Shown here piece after piece: positions 1 to 11,300 of a stretch of DNA of 64,000 bases. Position 1 is the first letter of the stretch. Each line of letters opens with the position of its first letter. Source of the stretch: Sacculina carcini (taxonomy: Eukaryota; Arthropoda; Thecostraca; Sacculinidae); assembly GCA_916048095.2 (NCBI GenBank), contig OU696576.1, forward strand, positions 3,016,501-3,080,500, given 5' to 3'. Under the pieces are notes generated by a model, which was given only the letters and a program-made list of their open reading frames with translations, did no database searches and was not told the DNA's origin. The translations under genes were made by a program, and so were the position numbers.

Positions 1-423
1 ATAAACAATGAAATGTATATATTGCAGAATAATGAAGATGAAGAAGGAAATGAACTTGCGGCAACACAATTCACAACAGTCAATGTACTACCACTAGCAT
101 ACGCTCGCTATATCCCGTAAATCCCTGTCCCGTACACGTCACATCCTGCACACCCACTCCCTGTCACTTCCCGACGCCGATTCCCCAGGTCGCTGACCTT
201 CACTTGCCCGCACACACGGCGCATGCGCAACACCAGCCAATAGAAAGCAAGCACGCCTGTGACGTCACTAAGCACGCGCACGAACGCACAAAACACGCTC
301 GCCAGCACAAACACACGAACATTCACTCCTCACATAAATCACACAGTCAATGAAACAGCTAATTATCAAATACTTTCTCACAGTGTATCAACAACAAAAC
401 ATACAATATTCACTGCTGCCACA
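1..423 (-). repeat. 3' LTR of the gag-integrase element (uninterrupted copy)
   Basis: This stretch matches 2331-2450 joined to 8051-8356, so it is the LTR without the LINE insertion. It ends gccaca at 418-423. A CRE palindrome tgacgtca lies at 260-267 with a CCAAT-type element (attgg on the minus strand) beside it, which suggests the LTR promoter. A purine-rich minus-strand tract (ggtggagg, plus 424-431) abuts it, as expected for a polypurine tract before a 3' LTR. Confidence 0.85.
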
Positions 424-585
424 CCTCCACCTGATTCTCAAGAATCACACAAGTAACACTGGCGCTGTTGACAAATTCTTTCGCTGCTCCTTAGTAGATT
501 TTTTTTCTAGCGCAGGTGCACAGGCCAATGAAGATGTATCTAGTTCCAGCAGATTAGTTCCCCGAACCCATACGTTCAATGGAGG

Positions 586-1629
586 TTACCCTGACAGATA
601 CGCTCCAGCTTGTTGTCTTGAATGTGTCAATTTCTGTTGTCTATATCGAGGTCTCACGTCGGCACAGTGGTGCAGAACGCCGCCAACCTCAATCGCACGC
701 TCTGATATATCAGACTTCACCACTCCTAGATCAGAAGTCTTGACGCATCGTGTCCCTGGATTTATCACCCAAATATTTTCCCTGGGGCGATACCTGCTTC
801 GTCGTTTCCTGGCACTTGGTGCGCTTTTGGCTCCAATGTCAACGCTCTTCACTCGAGCGGTATGCCTATAAATCTTGTTTATCGGTGCTGAAAATTCCCG
901 CACGTCGTCCTTAGAGGACACATTATACCGGTAAACTGCTTCCGGTACGGAGCAACGACAGCGAGCCGCAATGGCTTTGACCATCCTGTGGCACCGTTCT
1001 ACGATATCATTTCCACGCGGCTCATAAGTCCAACGATAAAGAGGATTGACATTCCATTCAACTAGGAAACTCCGGAGCTCTCGACTTCCGACCGCTGTGT
1101 CGTTGTCGAAAAATACCTCATTAGGGGCAACGCGCTCTAGAAATACTTGATCCAGATGTTCAACAATACAGCGACTGTCATCTCTTCTGAGTAATTTCCA
1201 TATAGCAAAGCGCGATGGCCCACAGTCTATAATCGATAGATATGCCGCTCTTTGAACATGTGTTAAATACGTTACGTCCACTGCGAGCCTATGCCAGTTG
1301 TCTCTCACAGATAAACCACCATGTATCCCTTTAACTGGTGCCGGATTAATAGATCGACATGTATCACGTGATCGGACCACCGCTTGTGCGTCCCTCCTCG
1401 TTGCGAGCTCATTCCGTCTTCTTGAGAAGTATAAATGCCTTCGAACACCGAGATGTTCTGCTCTTTGGTACACGTCATTAACCTTTTCTCTACTCATTGG
1501 TTCCAGAGTCTCGGCAATACAGCACAAAGCTGACTTCCCTGTTGTCACTGACCGTTTTGGTGGCACTCGTGTCAACGTGTCTGCACAGATTTCGAGCACG
1601 CTGAACTTATGTGTCCGTGAACTCCACAT
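586..1629 (-). CDS. Integrase ORF of LTR element (pol C-terminal part only)
   Basis: An open frame of 347 residues. After a short leader it has a degraded zinc-binding HHCC region (the CxxC reads DTC, so the first Cys appears lost). The catalytic core follows, with Asp in AVDVTYLTH, Asp in FFDND and Glu in DIVERCH, so the D, D, E residues are all present. The C-terminal part resembles that of the 19107 element. The frame is -1 relative to gag and overlaps it by 58 bases, the same relation as gag and pol in the intact relative. The whole protease-RT-RNase H block is absent, so the deletion removed the middle of pol while keeping the -1 layout. No in-frame stop is seen. Confidence 0.75.
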   Translation of the reverse strand: MWSSRTHKFSVLEICADTLTRVPPKRSVTTGKSALCCIAETLEPMSREKVNDVYQRAEHLGVRRHLYFSRRRNELATRRDAQAVVRSRDTCRSINPAPVKGIHGGLSVRDNWHRLAVDVTYLTHVQRAAYLSIIDCGPSRFAIWKLLRRDDSRCIVEHLDQVFLERVAPNEVFFDNDTAVGSRELRSFLVEWNVNPLYRWTYEPRGNDIVERCHRMVKAIAARCRCSVPEAVYRYNVSSKDDVREFSAPINKIYRHTARVKSVDIGAKSAPSARKRRSRYRPRENIWVINPGTRCVKTSDLGVVKSDISERAIEVGGVLHHCADVRPRYRQQKLTHSRQQAGAYLSG

Positions 1630-2312
1630 TTGAAACAGATGGACGAATATCTCGCGTCATTTGATCTTATTCTGATACGTTGTGGACACGCCCGAGCCAG
1701 GTGTCCTGGATTGTTGCAGATGAAGCATCTCAGGGATGACGACGGATTCAACTTTCGATTAGGCGCGGTAGATAGCATTCCGGTTTCCGTTGTCTTACCA
1801 GTTTCAGACAATATCACTCTCGCCCTGCCCACTATCTCCACGTCAGTCATCGAGTCCAGTTTTGCATTTGAACGAAGTGTATGTCTCACTGAAAAAGGCA
1901 AAGCACTTACGAAGGCGCATTTCAAAGCCACTGAGTCCGTTATGTTACACTTGGAACCCATTCGTCGGAGATCCGCCATCAACACATCCACACATTCACC
2001 CTCAGTCAGTCGTCGACTCACAAACTTATCATAGGCGGAAAAGGAGTCAGTGCCGAATGCTTTTTGAAGGACCTCATTTATTTTATTCATGCTTAGCTGG
2101 TCTTCATCGGAAAGACCATCGATAACGGAATACGCGTCTCCTGTGACGCGCATCCCGGCCACTTGCGCCACATCACTGACTCCGCGCAGACGGCACATCT
2201 TCTTCACCTTGCTGATTCATTCCGTTGGGTCCTTACACCCGTCATATTCGGGGACGAGCCGCAAATCAAGGGCCGCGGTGGCCGAAATAGCTTGTGCTTT
2301 TGATTCTTCCAT
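1572..2312 (-). pseudogene. gag with zinc knuckles, one premature stop
   Basis: The ATG at 2310-2312 opens a gag frame beginning MEESKAQ. A TGA at 2217-2219 interrupts it where relatives have Trp in the DTW-like motif, after which the same frame continues to 1572. The C-terminus has two CCHC zinc knuckles (CFICNNPGHLARAC and CFKCGVHGHISSAC), the RNA-binding nucleocapsid signature. Gag forms the particle that packages element RNA. Length and order match the gag of the 19107 element. Confidence 0.75.
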
Positions 2313-2330
2313 GATCTGCTCTTCCAACAC

Positions 2331-2450
2331 TGATAAACACTGAAATGTATATATTGCAGAATAATGAATATGAAGAAGGAAATGAACTTGCAGCAACACA
2401 ATTCACAACAGTCAATGTACTACCATTAGCATATGCTCGCTATATCCCGT
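2331..2450 (-). repeat. 5' LTR, first part (separated from 8051-8356 by the LINE)
   Basis: Starts tgataaac and matches the start of the window. It is cut at the LINE target site tcgctatatcccgt. The remainder resumes immediately after the LINE. Confidence 0.85.
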
Positions 2451-2618
2451 TGTTGTTGTTGTTGTTAGTATAGCGCGTCGGCCGATTCCGACTACTTTGC
2501 GCTAAAATAGTCTCTAGAGCGTCACATCGTCGTTAAATGTCAATCGTCAAGATTTAAAAAAAGGATAAAATATGAGTGGAAATGACTAGGATATGAAAAG
2601 CAAATGATTAAAAGCACA

Positions 2619-5600
2619 TCACAGTTCCTCGGCAAGACCGGTCACAAAAACGTATTCAACCAAATGTTTGGTCAAATGCGGATCGCTACTGCTCAGCAAA
2701 CCCGCCCTATTCCATGATATATTCTTATTGAGGCAGTATTCGCGCAATGGCCTACGACTCTCGGCATAACACATGCAATCTAAAAGTATATGGTCGATAG
2801 TTAAAACGGCATTACATCGAGAACAGTGAGGCGGTGGAGTACTTTCCATTAAAAACCCGTGAGTCAACCTTGAGTGACCTATACGCAGTCTGGTCAGTAA
2901 TACTTCTATTATCCGTGGTAGAACAGCTGTCACTGACCAGGGACCAACGTGATCGGTGACCTCGCCCTGCTTGTATTGATGCCGTTCTTGCTGCCAGCGG
3001 GTCTTGACAAATTGCCGAATATGACTATCCACGATCGCATCTGTAATCGACTCATTTAAAGGATAGTTTTGTATCGTGATCTCCTCGAGAGCGCATTTAG
3101 CCTCTGCATCCGCTAATTCGTTGCCAGTGATTCCTCGGTGAGCTGGCACCCACATAAAAACACAGGATTTGCCGCTCGTCACAATTTGTCTATATACAGT
3201 AGGTCTATATGTAGGTCTAAAATTCGATGCTGAATAAAATCGAGTGATGAATGATTGGATACATGTTGAAGTGCCGCCTTAGAATCTGATATGATAAAAA
3301 ACTTTGGGTAATGTTGAAAGCTCGCAAACTCAACTGCTTTGTAGATGGCATACAGTTCCGCGTGAAACACAGTGGTGTAGGACGGCAGGCGATAGCGAAA
3401 AATTTGCTGGTGCTCAGGTGGCACGTTTTTCACTATGACCGCGCATCCTACTCTGTCTTGCCACTTCGACCCGTCAGTGTAAACGTGTACCCAGTCCTTG
3501 TTTTGGTGATAAAACTCGGCGAACCTATCGCGAACTTCGAGGTCTGTGAGTACGCCCAATTTCTCCTGACATAGGCACGTTGTCACGGGAATGTGTGTGA
3601 CCCATGGTGCAGGAGGACGGTGTACCTCAGTTTGATTTTCACTCGGTATCGGAACGTTCATCTCAATCGATTTTGCTAAAGCTCCCCTCGAAAATGTGTA
3701 TGCAAATACACGATGTCGCCGACTGCGCTGATGAGATGGAATTGGATGAAAATTTAAAATTCGACGGATAAAATGACCTTTTCTAATGAGAATTTTAAAA
3801 GCGTACTTCAGGATAGTTTTATTTCTCCTCACTTCAAGAGCGGGGATACCAGTGTATGCACGTAAAGCTCCGACCGGTGATGATCTGAAAGCCCTAGAAA
3901 TGATTCTGAGACCTTCATTCTGGACGGTCTCTAGCTGTTGTAAAACTGACGGACTCGCCGCTGAGTAGACCTGCGCACCGTAGTCAATGACCGGCAAAAC
4001 GAGGGTCTTATATATGCTCTGGAGCACCGACGTACTTCCGCCCGCGTACCGATTGCCCGCGATAACACGCATTATGTTCAGTCTCTTGGCGCATTGTGTC
4101 TTCAAATGGCTCACATGTTGCCGCATATTGAGTCTCTTATCAAGAATAACTCCGAGGAATTTATGCGACTGTTGATAAGGAATTTCTTCGTCTGCCACTG
4201 TAAGTATGGGACCCTCTTGAAAACTATCAATCGCATACATTACGGCGGCAGACTTCCTTCCAGAAAACCTGAGACCATTTGTGTTCGCCCATTGTGTCAG
4301 ACCGTTTAAAGCTTCTTGCATAATAGAAAACATTTCATACACCTCACTACCTCGGATCCATATAGCACAGTCATCAGCATAAAGCGAATACGATACTCCC
4401 GTCGGTGTGCGATCAAACATGTCATTAATCATTAAATTAAATAAAAGAGGAGATAAGCAGCTGCCCTGAGGCAGGCCCTTTGCTGACGCATGCCAGTCAG
4501 ACAGGACACTGCCCAGCCTCACCTGAAACCACCTGGTACCTGTGATAAAATTTCTGATATATTGTGCCAATTGGCCTCTGAAACCCATATGATGAAGTTT
4601 GTGGAGCAAAATATCTGGGGAAACACTGTCGTAGGCATTGGTGAGGTCCAGATACACGACTAGTGTGCACTGTCTGGCCCCAAAACCCAGCCTGATGTCG
4701 TTTTCGAGACGCACAATTTGGTCAATGGCGGCACAACCAGGGCGAAATGCACTCTGGTGCTCATCGATGATATGATGGGTTTCCATCAGGTACGAGAGCC
4801 TATGTGCCACCATGCGCTCCATCGTTTTGCCCAAGCAACTTGTGAGTGTGATTGGTCTATATGACGCAGAGGTATTCTTTGGTTTATCTCTTTTGAGGAT
4901 TGGCGAAATGATACTCTCTTTCCAGGAAGGTGGAAATATCTGTGAGGTCCAGATGAGATTAAAAATGATAAAATACGGTTGATAAAATCTGATGGAGCAT
5001 GTTTTAAAAATGCGTAGTGAATATTGTCTGGGCCAACTGATGTGTGCCCGGACTTGGCTATTGCACTGGTGAGTTCATGTTTGGTGAAAGTGTTATTATA
5101 TGCCAGTTGATATGGAGTTTCGAAGGCTGAAGATGGCAGTGTGAGACGGGGCATAACTTGACCACCCGATACGTCACTGGTGTCGGCTGCGGTAATTTTC
5201 TCGAAATGGAGAGCCAGCGCATTTGCCACCGCTTTCGGCTCTCCCACGTTGACCCCGTTGACACTCAGTATCGGTAGTGGTCTCGCGATCTGCTTGCCGT
5301 TCAACCTTCTTATACCCTGCCATATTTCTGTAATTGATGTAGATGAGTTAAAAGATCTAAGGAAGTTTTGCCAGGAGGAAATTTTGGCATTTCTGATAGT
5401 TTTTCTAACGCGCGCACGTTCCCTACAGAATAAAATTTTTGAGTCGACAGCGTTGAGGCGTTTGTGTTGTCTCAGTGCCCTCTTCCTACGAGCCAGCGCT
5501 TGGCGGCATTCGTCGGTGAACCAGGGCACTGGACTTTTTTTGGGCGGGAGCGACTTATACGGCATAGATAGCGTAGCTGCCCGCTGGAGAGCCATGTTTA

Positions 5601-6407
5601 TTTGATGGTGTAGATGGTGCATATTTTCGTTCTCATCGGACTGATCCCACGTGCAGCACTGACTAAAAAGAGTCCAGTTGGTTCGCTTCAGGTTCCATCC
5701 TGGGATCCACTGTGCTGGGCTAGCACGCTGAGGTGCTGACAGGTACACTGGATAGTGGTCTGACGATCTCAGATCAGTATCTGTCGACCAGCCAAACCAA
5801 CTGGCAATCTCAGGTGAGCACAGTGTCAGGTCTATGGCCGATGAATATCCGGTAGATATGTCATAGTGTGTCGGCGACCCATCATTCATTAGAACAAAAT
5901 TATTATACGCTCGATTAATCGACCCTTGTCTGACGTCAGACAACTGCCCCATAATGAACTGTGCGCGTTAAAATCACCAACAATTAAAACTTTGTGCTGT
6001 GAACTAAAAATGATATTGTTTAAAAGACGATCGAGTGAATAAGGTGAGACATGTGGCGGTGAGTACAAACAAAAAATATCTAAAAAACACTGATTAATTA
6101 AGATTGTACACGCCACTATTTGGATGTCATCACTCTGCTGCACGGCAAGAGCTTTCTGCGGAATGCTGTTTTTAATATAGAGGGCAGCACCACCTCTGCG
6201 CCGTCCTGTACCCACATAATCGTTTCTATACAAACAATATCCTCTCAAGGAGAGATTGTGCAGATCTGTGGGGTGGAACCACGTTTCTTGAAGGGCGATG
6301 ATACTGGGTGAGCGATGATAAAATAATTGTTCACACTCAGCCCATTTTGATAAAAACCCACGACAGTTCCATTGCAGCAGGAAAAGACTATTGCACTCGG
6401 TCGCCAT
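2619..6407 (-). pseudogene. LINE ORF2: APE endonuclease, reverse transcriptase, RNase H (frameshifted)
   Basis: Starts at the ATG at 6405-6407. The first segment holds the endonuclease (LQWNCRGF, ALQETW, VGDFNAH); after a frameshift near 5945 it continues with SSDHYPVY. A second frameshift near 4970 leads into the reverse transcriptase, with its catalytic YADD around 4365-4376. A third near 3180 falls inside RNase H, whose TDGS, HAELYAI, SDSKAAL and ELADAEA blocks are all visible. The protein would nick target DNA and copy LINE RNA at the nick. At least three frameshifts make this a pseudogene, though the catalytic residues are largely kept. Confidence 0.9.
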
Positions 6408-6415
6408 GATAAATA

Positions 6416-7858
6416 CTAATAAAAATTAAAGCTATGTGCTGACGTTCCCCGGGCCATCCGGAGAAACGTCAGCGGTGTCGGCACTCCCCGGGTCATCGGG
6501 GGGCACATCGACGATGTCGATGACAGGGGGGCCGACTTCGATCGTCGGCGCGGCGTCCGCTTCGACGCCGTCTTTTTTGGCCCACTGTAGGTGTGGTCCG
6601 CGGGACATGTGGCGGTTCGCGAAGAACTCGCCTGAGCCGGTATTTTTGGTGACGCTGTTGTGGTCGTGTTTTGAAATTTTTTCAGTGCTGGTGGAGTCTG
6701 AGTTTGTGTGGTGCATACTGACTGGTGTTTGTTTGTGTTTGTTTGTTTCTGCAGTGGTGAAATTAGCATCAGAGGGGGCAGCTGCGGGATGGTGTCAGTC
6801 TGCACACCCAATGAGACACACTGTGTTGGCTGCTTGGCAGTCACCGCGTACGAGAGCTGCCTCGGGGGGCACTGTCTCTCGTACAGTTTGCGGGCTTCAC
6901 CGAAAGAGATGCCTTGGTTGGCCTGAATTGCACATATTTCTTTTTCCTCCTGCCACACAGGGCAGCTGCTGTGTCCGGCGGAGTGCTCGGTGCTGCGGCA
7001 GTGCAGACAGCGACAGGGGACGCTACACGGCTTGTCGCCGTGGTCGCGCTCGCCGCACCGCGCACACAGCGCCTCACCACGACAATTGCGCGCACCGTGT
7101 CCATATCGTTGGCACCTGAAGCAGCGAAGTGGGTTCTGAATGAACACGCGCACATCGTACTTCAGGTAGCCAGCAAATATTTCTGTTGGTCGAGTTGATG
7201 AGTTGAAAGTGAGGATGAGTAGCGGTGTTGGTCGTCGTTGACCGTCGCGGAACGCAGTCACACGACGCACACCACTCACCCCCTCGGCACTGAGTCCCTT
7301 ACAAATGTCTTCTTCCGACAAGTCTCGCAGCTCAGGAGCAAAGACAACTCCTTTCGACGAGTTGCGGACACTGTCGGTGGTCACTGTAACAATTTGGTGA
7401 CAAAATTTTGTGCATTTCAGCAGCCTCAACGTTTGCTTGGCGTTCATTGTTTTCACCATAAAACAACCATCAAACGGAGTCTGCCACTCAAACTTTACTT
7501 TGCCGAAAAAACACTCTAATTGTGCACACGGCCAGAAAGGTCCAATTCGCCTGAAGGAAAATTTCTCGTTTTTGGATCTAATAATCACAAATGAGCCGTT
7601 GGGATCCACATACCTATTGTTCAGATCTGAAGTGGTTGGTGAAGCATTTCCGTTTTCCTTGCCAATAGTCAATTCCTCATTAGATTTAGTCGCCGTCGTA
7701 TCCTTTTTCGTTGCCGTGTCGGTGGTCAGGGAAACATCACTCGTACAAGAAACCTCCGAGTGACGCTCCGAAGAACTGGACTTCCTGTCCCTATGTCGTT
7801 TGAGCCGTTTCAGGGTCCCGGGCGGACCCGGCGCCTCTACCACGCCTGGCCGGGTCAT
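6416..7858 (-). CDS. LINE ORF1 protein, Gag-like nucleic-acid chaperone
   Basis: The ATG at 7856-7858 gives about 480 residues with no stop. The middle has Cys-His knuckles in tandem (CFRCQRYGHGARNC, then CARCGERDHGDKPC and a third CxxC-H-C unit), typical of I and Jockey-like ORF1 proteins that coat the LINE RNA. The N-terminus is basic and Ser/Arg rich. The C-terminal third is Thr/Gln/Pro rich and low in complexity. The stop lies eight bases before the ORF2 ATG at 6407, so ORF2 may be translated by reinitiation. An upstream extension to 7900 is open but lacks an ATG. Confidence 0.85.
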   Translation of the reverse strand: MTRPGVVEAPGPPGTLKRLKRHRDRKSSSSERHSEVSCTSDVSLTTDTATKKDTTATKSNEELTIGKENGNASPTTSDLNNRYVDPNGSFVIIRSKNEKFSFRRIGPFWPCAQLECFFGKVKFEWQTPFDGCFMVKTMNAKQTLRLLKCTKFCHQIVTVTTDSVRNSSKGVVFAPELRDLSEEDICKGLSAEGVSGVRRVTAFRDGQRRPTPLLILTFNSSTRPTEIFAGYLKYDVRVFIQNPLRCFRCQRYGHGARNCRGEALCARCGERDHGDKPCSVPCRCLHCRSTEHSAGHSSCPVWQEEKEICAIQANQGISFGEARKLYERQCPPRQLSYAVTAKQPTQCVSLGVQTDTIPQLPPLMLISPLQKQTNTNKHQSVCTTQTQTPPALKKFQNTTTTASPKIPAQASSSRTATCPADHTYSGPKKTASKRTPRRRSKSAPLSSTSSMCPPMTRGVPTPLTFLRMARGTSAHSFNFY

Positions 7859-8037
7859 GGACCGATCATGCGGGTCACCGCTCCCTAAAAAAAACAACAA
7901 AAAAACCCAATAAACCTAGAAAATTAGGGAAAAAACTACAAAAAAGGAAAAAGATCGCAAGTGCTAGATAAGTCCCGTCAAGTCAGTCAATCGTCAACAC
8001 AATGCTGCCAGAAAGACTGCACACACAAAACTGAAAA

Positions 8038-8356
8038 TCGCTATATCCCGTAAATCCCTGTCCCGTACACGTCACATCCTGCACACCCACTCCCTGTCAC
8101 TTCCCGACGCCGATTCCCCAGGTCGCTGACCTTTACTTGCCCGCACACACGGCGCATGCGCAACACCAGCCAATATCAAGCAAGCAGGCCTGTGACGTCA
8201 CTAAGCACGCGCACGAACGCACAAAACACGCTCGCCAGCACAAACACACGAACATTCACTCCTCACATAAATCACACAACCAATGAAACAGCTAATTATC
8301 AAATACTTACTCACACTGTATCAACAACAAAGCATACAATATTCACTGCCGCCACA
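8038..8356 (-). repeat. LINE TSD and remainder of the 5' LTR
   Basis: Bases 8038-8051 repeat the LINE target. From there to 8356 the sequence matches 110-423 of the window, including a CRE palindrome tgacgtca at 8193-8200 and the terminal gccaca. The element's outer TSD would start at 8357 (tatca), but its partner is off the window. Confidence 0.85.
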
Positions 8357-11300
8357 TATCAATAGTTTAAAACCCACTCAAATTCATACAGCTGAGGAAA
8401 GATTGACCAAGATGGCCACACGCTCAACTTTCAGTCACTATACACACAACTGTCAGACACACTCGCGGCCTCAATAACGAACGTCGCGAGCGACGATATG
8501 CATCTTATCGTATAGCCATCTCCGAACGTTGGTCAAAATGGTATTAGTGTCGTTCTTGCCTTCATTCGGTTATTTGAGATTGAAACAGCAAGTATGAAGT
8601 AGTATATTCAGGAAGGCAACTAAGATATAACGAGAATTCAACGTCTTCAGCAGCTCTTGTGCCGCCCTCCAAAACGTGCCGCCCGGAGCGGACCTCCTGC
8701 AACCCCACGCTACGCCATGGAATAACAATCATTAATAAATTTTAACGATAACTCATTAATGATCCCTAGAACTTCATCACACCAAAATCTGACGTCGGTC
8801 ATCTCTGGTATTATGCACGCTTTCACGCTTCCCTTCATAAGCTGTAAACAAACATCACATGTGTGGTTCTGCAGCGTATGTGAAATTGAGAATGGTGAAT
8901 GAGAACTTTGATGGGATCTTTCGAAGTCAAACTTAAAATTGAACACTTTTCCCATCTCAGCTCTGATTTATTTCCTCATTGGTTTCAACGCTGCTCAATA
9001 GGTGTGTAGCGGTGGCGGAATTATTTTCAGATTATGACCGGATTTACAGACACCAGCATTCCAATTGTATTCCATACGTTCAACAGTGTCTTAACTGTAA
9101 ATATATAACATATAAAACATCAATTACAGCACAGTCAAAACATTGTAAATCATATAAGACAATACATAAAACAATACATAACAAGATATAAGGCATTCAT
9201 ATCAATATAGTGCACACAACGAATTAGAAGGCAGGTAAGAACAAGATCAAACTCTCACCTTCTTGTCGCATTCAGAAAGCCATCACTCAAACAAAAAAAA
9301 GTCAGGACATACACATCACAATGGTCACAGTGCGAACGTTACAATACATAACTAAACTTGACTAAGACGCGCGCTCACACGCACACAAGCCAATGCACTT
9401 ATACTGACACATGCAGGCCCTGCACGCGTATCTATTATCGGTATTGACGATGCTGCAGGTGGCATCATCATATTACGCTCACATAGGCGTTCAGGCAATG
9501 CAATATGATACAATAACACGAGGCACAGTGACATACATTGAATCCCAAACTTATACATCACATACAAATCGCATACCTACAGATAATGAAATCATACAAT
9601 GACATGCAAATCCCCCAATTCGTACAATCGCATACAACACAAGGTGTACATCCAGTTTTAAATACAACGCAAAAAATGGTACCTGAACAGTTGACGTATC
9701 TGTTTATCTGAACAGTTTGAAGGACAACTGCCTTTTAGGGAAGTTGTGCACAATATGAACAATGTGAAACACACAGAAAGCAATCATGTTCATACATGTA
9801 AACGGAATGAGGAAGGACAATAAAGGACGAGTCCCCACCTAATCTATCAAATGAATTGTGTTTGATAAAACGCTATACATAATGTGGTGTGATCGTGTGC
9901 AGTGAGAGAGAGAGTGTGTGTGAGAGATTGTGTCTGAATGCGTGAACGTGTTAGTGTCTCTATGTCCGCCCTTGTATAGTTGAATTGTGTATTGCATGCG
10001 AGAGTGTGTGAGCAAGTGTGTATAGTTGTGTCGGTGTGTGCGTGTGTGTGTTTGTCAATTGTTGATGCCCCGCGGCGGCAAGCGAGTGATCGGCTCGCCG
10101 CTGATTGGTTGTTTCGGTGGCTGTGAGGCCTGTGCGTGTGTTTGTGTGTGTATGTGTGTGTGCTCCCATGTGTGACGGTGTGAGGTGAAATCGTATTCGA
10201 GGTGTTGTCGGGAGTGATGTGACGTCTTGTGGGCGCGAGTGGGGCAGCGATGCCCACGCGCGCCTGTCTGAATATATCTTAGTTTTTTGTTTGCCTCTAC
10301 ACATATTTATCGAGTACACAGGTGCAGCATACATTACCCTGCAAAAATCATGAGTCAAACATTGTCTCAGCACACTGATATCACCGTTGTGGAAAACATG
10401 ACACCATGCTCATAGAGAGAGGGGCAAAGCACCATCACCATCCTAGCAATACACCCACACAACATCAGAGATTCGATGTCGAAAAATAGTCAAACAGATA
10501 CTGGATATTGTCAGTATTCAACCATATCAATTGACGTCAATCAACAACGTGCACCAAAAATTCAGCTCTTGATGTATGACAGCGTCCGACGGGTATTTCT
10601 AGCGTGCATTTCACCACCAAACAGGTCATTCTAAGATGATAACCACATTGCTGATGATGGTCAATACCACTCAACAGGCTGTACCGGTGTATGACGGGCT
10701 CAGCACAATACATGATGTCAATCTTCCATCTCAACACTCGGTGTTCTCTTCAGAGTCGTATGAGTGAGCATGCATAACCCATTGTTTTGTGATATCGTGT
10801 CATATGGCGTCTCCATGACTACCTGGAAATGGGTCGATTGGAGTTTTCGGCAAGCTGATAGAGCCATCTGTTGATGGGCTTGTCGTACGGCTGAAATTTC
10901 GCCAGATAGGTGGCACGGCAAGCGATATCATTGAACTACAGCGGTTTCCGGGCTCTGAACTGGCGTAATGAGGCGTCACAAGTCTGGAAACGACACATCG
11001 CTTGTGTAACAATACATCGCGTTTAAATCATCCTTTTCACATGCGGTCCTGCTACCTTGGTCTTTGATACCTCAAAGACGATAATAATAAGCTACCACTG
11101 TGACCGTTGCGCGTCGTAGAATAATGAAAATAACCCTTATATTTCCCCCTTCTCTTAGTGCCGCCTAAGACGAGGAGCGATAGTTCGTCTGAGTTACATC
11201 AAATCAAGTCACTGCACCACGTCGTCCTTCAACAAACATAAAAACCTCAGCACAGATATATTATTACTATATAAATTAAGTGTAATCACGTTTGCCCTAA

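Larger units (their letters stand above)
2451..8037 (-). mobile_element. I-type non-LTR retrotransposon (LINE), near full length
   Basis: The 14-bp target-site duplication tcgctatatcccgt lies at 2437-2450 and 8038-8051, and the uninterrupted target is present in the left LTR near 103-116. On the minus strand the order is 5' UTR, ORF1 with zinc knuckles, ORF2 (endonuclease, reverse transcriptase, RNase H), 3' UTR and a short (AAC)n tail next to 2451. An APE endonuclease plus a C-terminal RNase H points to the I superfamily (I or Nimb-like). ORF2 is broken by frameshifts, so this copy cannot move itself. Confidence 0.93.
1..8356 (-). mobile_element. LTR retrotransposon deletion derivative (gag + integrase only), LTR split by a LINE
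   Basis: Two LTR copies of about 425 bp bracket a 1.9-kb interior. In minus orientation the interior reads gag then integrase, with protease, reverse transcriptase and RNase H missing. The LTRs begin TG and end CA. They differ at roughly a dozen sites counted by eye, about 3%, so the insertion is not recent. The left LTR starts about two bases before the window, so its target-site duplication cannot be checked. The gag and integrase resemble those of the complete element at 19107-23558, but the LTR sequence is different. Mobility would need proteins from a complete relative. Whether the lineage belongs to Ty3/Gypsy or BEL/Pao is unresolved. Confidence 0.85.

Noticed and set aside
9847..10373. 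His/Thr-rich open frames of about 136 codons
   Set aside because: They come from GT-rich repeat sequence and have no domain or splice context.
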